Assembly: GCF_019721995.1 (NCBI RefSeq) | Contig: NZ_BLYC01000001.1 | Location: forward strand, 423,037-487,036 | Origin: Bathymodiolus japonicus methanotrophic gill symbiont | Lineage (GTDB): Bacteria > Pseudomonadota > Gammaproteobacteria > Methylococcales > Methylomonadaceae | Length of the DNA stretch: 64,000 nucleotides | Direction of reading: 5' to 3' | Shown here: piece after piece, positions 56,614 to 64,000 of the stretch | Position numbering within the stretch: the stretch's first letter is position 1 | How the letters are laid out: the number at the start of each line of letters is the position of its first letter | Program-made: the position numbers and the translations under genes | The notes under the pieces: model-generated | Databases searched by the model: none | What the model was told of the DNA's origin: nothing | What the model saw: only the letters and a program-made list of their open reading frames with translations

Positions 56614-57567
56614 ATGAAATTAGAGGAAAACAACACGCAGCTGAAGGTTCGGTTTATTGAAATTACCGATGCAAATGAAGGGCAACGTTTAGACAATTTT
56701 TTGATAAAATTGCTGAAAGGTGTGCCTAAAAGTCGTATTTATCGCATTATTCGCAAAGGTGAAGTGCGTATAAATAAGGGCCGTTGTGATGCAAAACGCA
56801 AGCTACAACTGGGCGATATGGTTAGGGTTCCGCCGATACGCGTATCGGCGGAAAAACAATTAATATCGGCTCCCGCCTACCTTGTTTCTAGCCTAAAACG
56901 CGATATTTTATTTGAAGATGATGCCATTTTAGTGATTAATAAGCCTTCTGGCTTTGCCGTACATGGAGGAACAGGCATCAGCTCCGGCGTTATCGAGGCA
57001 TTACGTGAGTTGCGCCCTGAGAGTCACTTTCTGGAATTAGTCCACCGCCTGGATAGAGATACTTCCGGCTGTTTGATTATTGCCAAAAAACGCAGTGCCT
57101 TACGTTCTCTACATGAATATTTTCGCGGTAGTGGTGTTAGAAAAAACTATTTAGCCTTATTACAAGGTCGCTGGGAAAGACAAAAATTAGTGGTAGACCA
57201 GCCCTTATTAAAAAATGTCAGTCATGGTGGCGAGCGGATGGTAAAAATAAGCTCGGCAGGCAAGGCATCGCAAACCCTTTTCAGACGACTGAGTTTATTT
57301 CATGATGCAACCTTGGTGGAAGCTTCGCCATATACTGGCCGCACGCATCAGATTCGGGTGCACGCAGCCTGGTTAGGTCATGCGATTATTGGAGATGAGC
57401 GTTATGGTGCAAAAGAGGTTAATAAAAACTTCAGGCAACGCGGTTATAAACGCTTGTTTTTACACGCGCATAAATTACAATTTGCCCACCCTGTAACAGG
57501 CGAATCTCTGCAAATTATTGCCCCCTTGCCCGGTGAATTGCAGGCATTACTGGATAAGGAAGTATAA
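56614..57567 (+). CDS. rluC: 23S rRNA pseudouridine synthase RluC
   Basis: 317 aa. An S4 RNA-binding domain (about 22-75, QRLDNFLIKLLKGVPKSRI) precedes the catalytic domain with HRLDRDTSG (144-152; Asp148 is the nucleophile). RluC modifies U955, U2504 and U2580 of 23S rRNA in Escherichia coli. The spacing of the S4 and catalytic domains fits RluC better than RluD. The next gene starts 77 bp downstream. Confidence 0.92.
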   Translation: MKLEENNTQLKVRFIEITDANEGQRLDNFLIKLLKGVPKSRIYRIIRKGEVRINKGRCDAKRKLQLGDMVRVPPIRVSAEKQLISAPAYLVSSLKRDILFEDDAILVINKPSGFAVHGGTGISSGVIEALRELRPESHFLELVHRLDRDTSGCLIIAKKRSALRSLHEYFRGSGVRKNYLALLQGRWERQKLVVDQPLLKNVSHGGERMVKISSAGKASQTLFRRLSLFHDATLVEASPYTGRTHQIRVHAAWLGHAIIGDERYGAKEVNKNFRQRGYKRLFLHAHKLQFAHPVTGESLQIIAPLPGELQALLDKEV

Positions 57568-57644
57568 GCAAAACTTTTACATACTTGATAAATTCAATAA
57601 GCCCCATATTAATAGATATAGGTTAAAAAATAAGGAGACCGTGC

Positions 57645-58628
57645 GTGAGTGAAAATCAATGGGATACCCAGGAATTATCAAAAAAAGATCAGCATGATGG
57701 CTGGGAGCGTGAAGCTATAGAAAAACTTGCTTTTGCAGCGGTGACCGAGCAACGCCGTGCTAGGCGCTGGGGTATTTTCTTTAAAAGCCTGATGTTTGTT
57801 TACCTGGCAGTGATCCTTGGGGTCAGTATGTACCCTACGCTCAAGCAAAACATGGAGGATGCCGATGGTGAAGGGCATACTGCTGTCATTAATATTGTAG
57901 GTATGATTGCAGAAGGTAAAGACGCAAATGCGGAGGCAATTATTAAATCCTTGCGCAATGCAGTTAATAATGAAGATACCAAAGGCATTATTTTGCATGT
58001 CAATAGTCCTGGCGGTAGTCCGGTTCAGGCATCTTATATATACAATGAAATTCGCAAAATTAAAGCCGCACACCCTGATCTGCCAATTCATGCAGTTGCC
58101 TCGGATATTTGTGCATCTGGTTGTTATTATATAGCCTCGGCGGCAGATAATATTTATGTTAACCCAGCCACATTAGTTGGATCTATTGGTGTGATTATGG
58201 AGGGGTTTGGATTTGTTGATTCCATGAAAAAGCTGGGGGTAGAGCGTCGCGTAGTAACCTCAGGAACACACAAGGCTTTAATGGATCCTTTTTCACCTCA
58301 AAAACCGGGGGAAAAAGAGTATATGAAGAAGATTCTGGCTCAGGTTCATCAGCAATTTATTACAGCAGTCACAGAAGGGCGTGGCGAGCGCTTACAAGTA
58401 GATGCAGATACCTTTTCGGGTCTAGTATGGAGCGGGGAGCAGGGTAAAGAATTTGGCCTGGTTGATGGTTTTGGTACGGATGACAGTGTGGCAACTGATA
58501 TCATTGGCGCAAAAAAACGTGTGAATTTTACTATACAGGAGCGCTTAATTGATCGAGTGTTTGGCAAGATAGGTGCTGCATTTGCACAATCACTCAGTAG
58601 TGTAGCCCAGAATATAATGCTACGATAG
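57645..58628 (+). CDS. S49-family signal peptide peptidase, SppA type
   Basis: 327 aa from GTG 57645, with AAGGAG as ribosome-binding site. One membrane anchor (about 44-64) leaves the catalytic part in the periplasm. The oxyanion segment NSPGGSPVQAS is at 120-130, the nucleophile Ser158 in CASGCYYIASAAD and the general base Lys210 in GTHKALMDPF, a Ser-Lys dyad as in bacterial SppA. Degrades cleaved signal peptides in related proteins. Confidence 0.92.
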   Translation: MSENQWDTQELSKKDQHDGWEREAIEKLAFAAVTEQRRARRWGIFFKSLMFVYLAVILGVSMYPTLKQNMEDADGEGHTAVINIVGMIAEGKDANAEAIIKSLRNAVNNEDTKGIILHVNSPGGSPVQASYIYNEIRKIKAAHPDLPIHAVASDICASGCYYIASAADNIYVNPATLVGSIGVIMEGFGFVDSMKKLGVERRVVTSGTHKALMDPFSPQKPGEKEYMKKILAQVHQQFITAVTEGRGERLQVDADTFSGLVWSGEQGKEFGLVDGFGTDDSVATDIIGAKKRVNFTIQERLIDRVFGKIGAAFAQSLSSVAQNIMLR

Positions 58629-58658
58629 CGACCTTTCAGTCATTGCTAAGCATACTTC

Positions 58659-59654
58659 ATGCAATTTTCAGCCAATAAAAAACGGCTATTACAGATATTA
58701 GCCGATGGTCAGTTTCATTCAGGAACTGACCTTGCTGCAAAGCTAGATCTCAGTCGCTCTGCTATCTGGAAGCAAATTAATGATCTGCAAGAGCAGGGTA
58801 TCGCAATAGCAGCGCTGAATGGCAAAGGTTACCGCCTGCCTATACCACTAGAATTGCTGGATAAGTCACAGATTTTTGGTTTATTGAATGCTGAGACCCG
58901 GCAAAGTCTTACAGAGCTTGTGGTTCACGATCAAATAGACTCTACTAATCACTATCTGGTTAATTTACGTAACGCTAATCCCGATACCTCGGCGGTTGTT
59001 TGCCTGGCAGAACAGCAAACAGCGGGCAAAGGGCGCCGCGGCAGGCAATGGGTTTCCCCTTTTGGGAGTAATGTGTATGCTTCTATTATCTGGCGCTTTG
59101 ACGAAGGCCCGACAAATTTATCAGGGTTGAGTCTGGCCATTGGTGTTGCTGTAATTAATGCCCTTAAAATTCACGGCATTCATGATGCTGGCCTAAAATG
59201 GCCCAACGATATCTATTGGCAGCAAAGAAAACTGGGTGGCATTTTGGTCGAAGTTTCAGGTGAGGCTGATGGCCCCTGTCATGCTGTGATTGGTCTAGGC
59301 TTAAATCTATTTCTGGCGGCCCAACACAGTGCAAAAATCGATCAGGACTGGGTCGATATCAATGAAATACTGGGCGAGTCACATCAGCTTTCACGCAATG
59401 AGTTACTTGCTACTCTAATTGAGCAATTGGTAGCAGTCACTCGTCAATACCGATCCGAAGCGTTTGCATTGTACCGGGATCAATGGCGGCAATTTGATTG
59501 TATGCAGGGGCAGCAGGTAAGTTTATATATGGGCAATACACAAATTGATGGCACTGTGCTGGGCATCAACGATGCAGGTTTATTAATATTACAAACAGAA
59601 TCTGTAACAACGCAGAGCTTCGCCTCTGGAGAAGTCAGTTTTCGCCGCATATGA
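58659..59654 (+). CDS. birA: Biotin--protein ligase / biotin operon repressor
   Basis: 331 aa. An N-terminal winged helix (about 5-60, GTDLAAKLDLSRSAIWKQI) makes it a bifunctional BirA; the ligase domain has GKGRRGRQWVSPFGSN (123-138), which binds biotinyl-AMP, and KWPNDIYWQQRKLGGILVE. It biotinylates AccB and may repress biotin genes. Overlaps coaX by 4 bp. Confidence 0.96.
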   Translation: MQFSANKKRLLQILADGQFHSGTDLAAKLDLSRSAIWKQINDLQEQGIAIAALNGKGYRLPIPLELLDKSQIFGLLNAETRQSLTELVVHDQIDSTNHYLVNLRNANPDTSAVVCLAEQQTAGKGRRGRQWVSPFGSNVYASIIWRFDEGPTNLSGLSLAIGVAVINALKIHGIHDAGLKWPNDIYWQQRKLGGILVEVSGEADGPCHAVIGLGLNLFLAAQHSAKIDQDWVDINEILGESHQLSRNELLATLIEQLVAVTRQYRSEAFALYRDQWRQFDCMQGQQVSLYMGNTQIDGTVLGINDAGLLILQTESVTTQSFASGEVSFRRI

Positions 59655-60379
59655 TACTGGTTGATATTGGTAACACGCGTATAAAATGGGCGCGACACCA
59701 TGCTGGTATACTCGAAAAAATGCATGCTATTGTGTATATCGAGCAAGATATTACGCCTTTATTACTCTCAGCCTGGCAACATTTACCTAGACCTGATTGC
59801 ATTTACTTTGCCTGCGTTGGGCCGCAGGGTATTAAGCAACTGCTGATTCAGCTTGCAGAGCAAATATGGCCGGGAGTCAAACTGCATGAAACTTATACTC
59901 AGAAAATTGCACATGGCGTTGAAAACGCTTACCCTAAATATACAAAACTGGGTGTAGACCGCTGGCTTGCCATGCTTGCAGCCTATCATTACCATACTGC
60001 GCCGGTGTGCATTGTCTCTTGTGGTTCAGCGCTAACGCTGGATATTGTCGATGAACAGGGGCAGCATTTAGGTGGTATGATTATGCCAGGTCTAAGTTTG
60101 ATGCGCCTGGTTCTGTCTAAAGGCACAGCTAATCTAAATAACTGCTCAGAACACTATATGCCCGGTCTGGCTAATGACACCGAAGCTGCTATTTATAACG
60201 GTTGCCTGAGTGCCATCAGAGGGTTTATAGAACATGGGCTGGCGCAATATCATCAGCCTGCCTCCGTGATTCTTACAGGTGGCGATGCAGATTTTTTGGC
60301 TAATAACTTAAATCTACCGGCAGTCATTGAAGCACAGTTAGTTTTGCAAGGACTGGCTTTAGTCGCTCAAGAGTCGTGA
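59651..60379 (+). CDS. coaX: Type III pantothenate kinase
   Basis: 242 aa. First step of CoA synthesis. ASKHA fold: DIGNTRIKWA (4-13) is the phosphate-1 loop, KLGVDRWLAMLAAYH contacts pantothenate and SCGSALTLDIV the second phosphate. Starts within the birA stop codon (ATGA); birA-coaX is a common pair. It is followed at 60384 by the broken gene described next. Confidence 0.95.
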   Translation: MILVDIGNTRIKWARHHAGILEKMHAIVYIEQDITPLLLSAWQHLPRPDCIYFACVGPQGIKQLLIQLAEQIWPGVKLHETYTQKIAHGVENAYPKYTKLGVDRWLAMLAAYHYHTAPVCIVSCGSALTLDIVDEQGQHLGGMIMPGLSLMRLVLSKGTANLNNCSEHYMPGLANDTEAAIYNGCLSAIRGFIEHGLAQYHQPASVILTGGDADFLANNLNLPAVIEAQLVLQGLALVAQES

Positions 60380-61349
60380 TATTGTGAAATTTGTATTTTT
60401 CCTGACCCTGTTAGTCAATATTGTATTTTTCCTATGGGAATATCGTAAAGGCGCGCCTGCTGTGTATTTACCCCCCCCGCATTTAAGTATTCAACAAGTG
60501 ATGCGCAGCAAATTCTGTTATTGACCGAAGCCCGCGTACTGACGCAACAAGCAATAGGCCAGGCTGCTACTGACAAGAAGCGCATTGAACAGCAAGTTAA
60601 ACCTGTGATTACAGAAGCTTTTGTTGAAAAGTCTGAGTTAGCTGAATCCATCAAGCATGAGCAAGCAGTTGATGAAAGTCATGTGCAAATTGCACATAAC
60701 CTTGTAGGGCAGGTTAACCAGCTGCAGCCTGCAATAGCGCCCCAGCCATCGATACCGCAAGAGCCAGATATAAAGACTGAAACGCAACTAGTCGTTAGCG
60801 ATGTAGTTCAGGAAAATCTTGAAAATAATATGGCGTTAAAAACAGCAATGAATACAATAAGCTGAAGTTCCCCAATAATTATTTATGGTAAAATTGAAAC
60901 TATGCTACAACTATATGAAAAAAATAGTCTTTTCATTCGTTTCAAATGCTATTGCCTAAGGGGAATTAAGTAGGGGTTTGCTATAAACATCATCAGTGTT
61001 CCCCTATCAATTGAGGCCGTGAAACTAACCTCGCCACAAGAGAGCTCATAAAGCACTGTAAAGACATTCCTGTTATTATTGCGTTTTGAACTGCCCGAAT
61101 GGTATACGAGCTGATACGAGATATTCTTGCCTGGAAAAATAATGGATTCACAAAACGATCTCGTTTTTGGGCCTGTTGCTGCCTAATCTCCAGAGCCTCG
61201 CTATATTTTTTATCCGATGGATGAATCAATTCTGGCTGTTGTGTTTTTGAAATCTCTTCAAACACGCGCATTAAATTATAGCTCATTGCAGTCAGGCGCA
61301 TTTGATTTTCAAGTGAGCGGGTATTGGAAGATCAAGCTTTAGTTTCCTT

Positions 61350-61910
61350 CGCTGCCAGCCATGGAGAGCGAAAGCGAGGGCTGGTAGTCCCCAGAAGGCG
61401 TAGGGCCGTTGTTTTGTCGGAATCGTAGCGCTCAGGCGCGCCATGCTACCTCACGAAATTCCGGGACTCCTGTCGCCGTAATTCGTTCACCTACGCAGCG
61501 AATAGGAGATGCTCCAGCCGCCCTGCGTCCGCCACAGACTGAGCACAAAGCAGCTCAGTCATGGCTACCACAAATGGCTCTACGGCTATTCGGGATAAAA
61601 TTTTAGCCTCCCTCGCGCGCTATCGCGCACTTCGGATTGGCAAATTTCCCTGCGCCTTCTGGAGACTATCAGCCCGTCCGGGGCTGACAGCGAGCGTAGG
61701 TGTAGACAAAATAAAAGGCATTCCGAAACGCCGTCCAGTCATTTGAGGGAGTGTTACGAAGCCAGCACCGAGTTTACGATGGTAATGGCGAAGTGGCACG
61801 TACGCAGGACGTCTGGGGCGCCGAAGGCATTAGTGGTCGCGTTAAGTTTTTGCCGCTTGCTTGGGCTGGGATGCCCAAAACAAGCTTTCGCAAAAATAGC
61901 GACTCCCCAC
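61350..61910 (+). repeat. SE4 hybrid structured element containing an SE1
   Basis: Left end CGCTGCCAGCCATGG; its first stem is CCAGCC/GGCTGG, related to SE1 but changed. The right part, GGTCGCGTTAAG to GCGACTCCCC, is SE3. An SE1 sits inside at 61433-61692. Without it the element is about 300 bp, a natural SE1-like/SE3-like chimaera with 10-25% differences by eye from both. Confidence 0.88.
61433..61692 (-). repeat. SE1 structured element (260 bp) nested in SE4
   Basis: CAGGCGCGCC at 61433 to CTGACAGCG at 61692; flanks GTAGCGCT and AGCGTAGG rejoin to the pattern of SE3. Confidence 0.92.
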
Positions 61911-62647
61911 GAAATTACTTTTAGTGTTATTGAATGTCTTTTCAATCGTCCATCGCTTGAAATACAGCATGGCAATGGTTCCAGGGTTAATAGTCATTGG
62001 CAAGGTTGTCACAAACCGGTGAAGTTTTCCGGTTTCTGGATCACGGTAATCCACCACGTTAAATTTGATGCCCTTGTTTTCGTACACACTGTATGCTTCA
62101 ACCCCTGTATTGATCTCATGGCGGGAGTCAAAAGGGATAGACTCAACCAGAGTCGCAATTGAATTTTCTTTTAGCATTGAAATCATGTAATTAGCATGTC
62201 GTTTCTGCCGATCCCACCAGACAAAGTCGGTGACGGCTTTATCGTAGACATAGAGATGTTTCTGAGAGCTGTTATTTCCCTTGTTTTGCTTTTCAATATG
62301 ATCTCGTAACACAGGTATTTCTTGATGCCTCTGAGTTCCGTTTGTCACCAGACAAAGAAATCTGAGCAACCCACTTCTGAGATTCAACGCGTAAATCCCC
62401 CCGGCCGCATAAACTTTCCCCTTGCTGTTTTTTTCAGTATGGCAGGCATGATCAATAAAATGTCCATCCGCTGCTTCTATGGTGTATTCGTCAAGTTCCG
62501 GGAATGCTTTAAGATAATCAATGCCTTGCGATAGCAGTGTTTCAGCGTGAAGATGATAGCTCTGCTGTTCAAATGCCTCAAGCATACTTGTTCGTCTATG
62601 CGACTTCAGTGATTTAAAATACGTTGAGTGGGGAAGCAGCTGGCCAT

Positions 62648-62907
62648 CGCTGTCAGCCCCGGACGGGCTGATAGTCTCCAGAAGGCGCAGGGAAATTTGC
62701 CAATCCGAAGTGCGCGATAGCGCGCGAGGGAGGCTAAAATTTTATCCCGAATAGCCGTAGAGCCATTTGTGGTAGCCATGACTGAGCTGCTTTGTGCTCA
62801 GTCTGTGGCGGACGCAGGGCGGCTGGAGCATCTCCTATTCGCTGCGTAGGTGAACGAATTACGGCGACAGGAGTCCCGGAATTTCGTGAGGTAGCATGGC
62901 GCGCCTG
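62648..62907 (+). repeat. SE1 structured element (260 bp) in IS4 transposase
   Basis: CGCTGTCAGCCCC to GGCGCGCCTG. Compared with intact IS4 copies the host sequence GGCCAT|AAATCTG is restored exactly, no duplication. Confidence 0.96.
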
Positions 62908-63559
62908 AAATCTGTTCATTGGTTTGGAGGAAATGGCGACCACTATCGACTACACTGATACAGCGTAATAACCCAAGGCGAATAAAGTCGATATCCTTCA
63001 ACTCTGGGCATGAACGAGCCCACAAAGGATGACGCTCTGCTAACAGGGCACGTTCCATACTTTCATTGCAGTGTTGGTGAATATGTTCAGAGAGTGGTAG
63101 GTCTTTAAGCATGGGTGATATCCGTTTATGAGGTGATTAAAACGGAAATTCTTAGAAAAATTCTTCGGCAAATGCAAGCTTTATTTGAAATTATTTGTTG
63201 TTTTTTTACGGTGCCTACAGAGTGTCTATTTGCTGTGATAAGTGATTAAAATCAAAAAGATGGAAATATTCGAGTGGTGCTACATTCAGGTAGGTTATAG
63301 GCTGCTTTGTTTAGGTACTTCTTCTTTCAATGGGAACACTGATGATAAACATGGTAAAACCACCTAAAATAAACCTCGATACACCAGCATTGTGTATTTC
63401 AGCTACTCAATAATTGGGAAACTTCAGTACAATAAGTTCATCCAATACACTGGTTGCCTGCTATCACTTAAACCCGGACGTAGCTGAAAAAGACTTTATT
63501 ATGCAAACTGCCAACGGGCAAAATTATAACTTGACGTTTATTGAGCAGAAGGTACCTTA

Positions 63560-64000
63560 CGCTTAAAATCGGGGAAACGGAGCCTAAGCGGAGTGATGAT
63601 TTTTAGTCCCTGGTAGGCGGGCAGGGCAATTCGCTGATCCCAGGCGCGCCATGCTACCTCACGAAATTCCGGGACTCCTGTCGCCGTAATTCGTTCACCT
63701 ACGCAGCGAATAGGAGATGCTCCAGCCGCCCTGCGTCCGCCACAGACTGAGCACAAAGCAGCTCAGTCATGGCTACCACAAATGGCTCTACGGCTATTCG
63801 GGATAAAATTTTAGCCTCCCTCGCGCGCTATCGCGCACTTCGGATTGGCAAATTTCCCTGCGCCTTCTGGAGACTATCAGCCCGTCCGGGGCTGACAGCG
63901 GAAGTGCGCTAGTAGCGCGCGATGGAGGCAAGAATTGCATTCCGAATAGCCGTCCAGCCATTTGAGGTAGTCTTAACGGAGCAGGGTTTTGTGCGTAGTT
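63560..64000 (+). repeat. Divergent SE2-like element containing an SE1 (runs off window)
   Basis: Starts CGCTTAAAATCGGGG with stem TAAAATC/GATTTTTA and continues as a diverged SE2; after the SE1 (63641-63900) it resumes GAAGTGCGCTAGTAGCGCGC and ATTCCGAATAGCCGTCCAGC to the window end. Its right end is outside. It truncates the gene upstream. Confidence 0.85.
63641..63900 (-). repeat. SE1 structured element (260 bp) nested in SE2-like element
   Basis: CAGGCGCGCC at 63641 to CTGACAGCG at 63900. The fourth case in this window of an SE element lying inside another mobile repeat (with 55328, 56080 and 61433). Confidence 0.92.

Larger units (their letters stand above)
60993..63112 (-). pseudogene. 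IS4-family transposase, twice interrupted
   Basis: Begins at ATG 63112 (MLKDLPLSEHIHQHC). SE1 (62648-62907) enters at NEQI|YGQLL, SE4 (61350-61910) after NTKSNF, and beyond it Trp of KAWSS is a TGA stop (AAAGCTTGATCT). The remaining frame reaches QLIGEH at the normal end. It shares EISKTQ and RALLAER with the copy at 32034. Confidence 0.94.
60991..63344 (-). mobile_element. IS4-family element interrupted by SE4 and SE1
   Basis: CATCAGTGTTCCCC at 60991 to GGGAACACTGATG at 63344 with the 8-bp target duplication ATAAACAT (60983-60990 and 63345-63352). Subtracting SE4 with its nested SE1 (561 bp) and the second SE1 (260 bp) leaves 1533 bp, the length of the intact copies. Sequence variants group it with the 31802 copy. 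Confidence 0.95.
60862..63427 (-). mobile_element. M element (MITE) split by an IS4 copy
   Basis: CTGAAGTTCCCC at 60862 and AATTGGGAAACTTCAG at 63427, flanked by the 9-bp direct repeat TACAATAAG (60853-60861 and 63428-63436). The IS4 element at 60991-63344 is inside it. Confidence 0.95.
60384..63566 (+). pseudogene. Membrane-anchored protein after coaX, multiply broken
   Basis: GTG 60384 opens a membrane anchor (KFVFFLTLLVNIVFFLWEY), but the frame shifts at a run of eight C (60471-60478): one more C, or two fewer, would join it to the long frame AFKYSTSDAQQILLLTEARV that continues to 60861. There the M element (60862-63427) enters; after it, SSNTLVACYHLNPDVAEKDF and the rest end at TAA 63564-63566, where an SE2-like element has cut off the C-terminus. 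Position after birA-coaX and the anchor suggest a SPOR-type protein; the fold itself is not recognised. Confidence 0.7.

Noticed and set aside
63641..63900. SE1 as an integron attC cassette
   Set aside because: Ends lack the attC core pattern (RYYYAAC...GTTRRRY) and copies occur singly in both orientations without an integrase.

Overview
The window looks like a chromosomal segment of a gammaproteobacterium. Evidence: the trpF-trpB-trpA-accD-folC-dedD-cvpA-purF cluster, argD-argF next to a CGFS glutaredoxin, bolA-yciI-yciB, birA-coaX, feoABC, and a TusD-type protein with Cys78. Gene content and moderately AT-rich composition would fit a Methylococcales methanotroph, perhaps host-associated because of the insertion-sequence load and many broken genes. 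No marker gene such as methane monooxygenase is present, so this assignment is inference.

Layout. 1-2774: mobile DNA (end of an IS4-family element, an IS30 element, a small MITE) around a circularly permuted duplicate of the 3' end of ilvD. 2775-8109: ilvD, ygiM-like gene, argF, argD, grxD. 8276-13149: two MITEs, broken genes, osmC-like, MIF-like and DUF445 genes, then a wrecked PKD/Calx-beta surface protein. 13261-25947: dense conserved block (M48 protease bepA, tusD-like, purF operon, DUF2231 protein, pncC, metZ). 26080-28412: graveyard of hdeD, degP/degQ, IS66 and IS21 remnants and a small IS-associated gene. 28769-31601: Fur-box-preceded feoABC. 31719-36706: IS4 element, unknown membrane protein, two lipoprotein genes, and a fructosamine-kinase gene killed by a nonsense codon and an insertion. 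36726-43144: PPIase, bolA, yciI, yciB, DUF1244, methyltransferase, oligopeptide-type ABC permease and ATPase. 43199-45272: nested insertions around an IS6 element. 45364-48929: di-haem peroxidase and ftsK. 49082-56466: IS30, IS4, structured elements, hemJ. 56614-60379: rluC, sppA-like, birA, coaX. 60384-64000: a gene split by at least four nested layers of mobile DNA.

The most striking content is a family of structured repeats, called SE elements here: 24 copies, about a tenth of the window. SE1 (260 bp, 10 copies) and SE2 (280 bp, 8 copies) share a right end; SE3 (294 bp, 5 copies) has a different right end; SE4 is one SE1-like/SE3-like hybrid. They have precise ends (5' CGCTG..., 3' ...GGCGCGCCTG or ...GCGACTCCCCG), no terminal inverted repeat and no target duplication. 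Where an uninterrupted reference can be read in this window, or the host frame closes, they are clean insertions of 0-1 extra nt. The first stem at the CGCTG end differs in sequence between subfamilies but stays paired, which implies a selected DNA or RNA structure. No autonomous partner gene is visible here. A second family (M elements, about 204 bp, 15-bp TIR CTGAAGTTTCCCAAT, 7-9 bp target duplications) is a classical MITE.

The conserved blocks encode anabolic and housekeeping functions (branched-chain amino acid, arginine, tryptophan, methionine, purine, folate/fatty acid, biotin/CoA), while mobile elements concentrate at the junctions between blocks and in dispensable genes.
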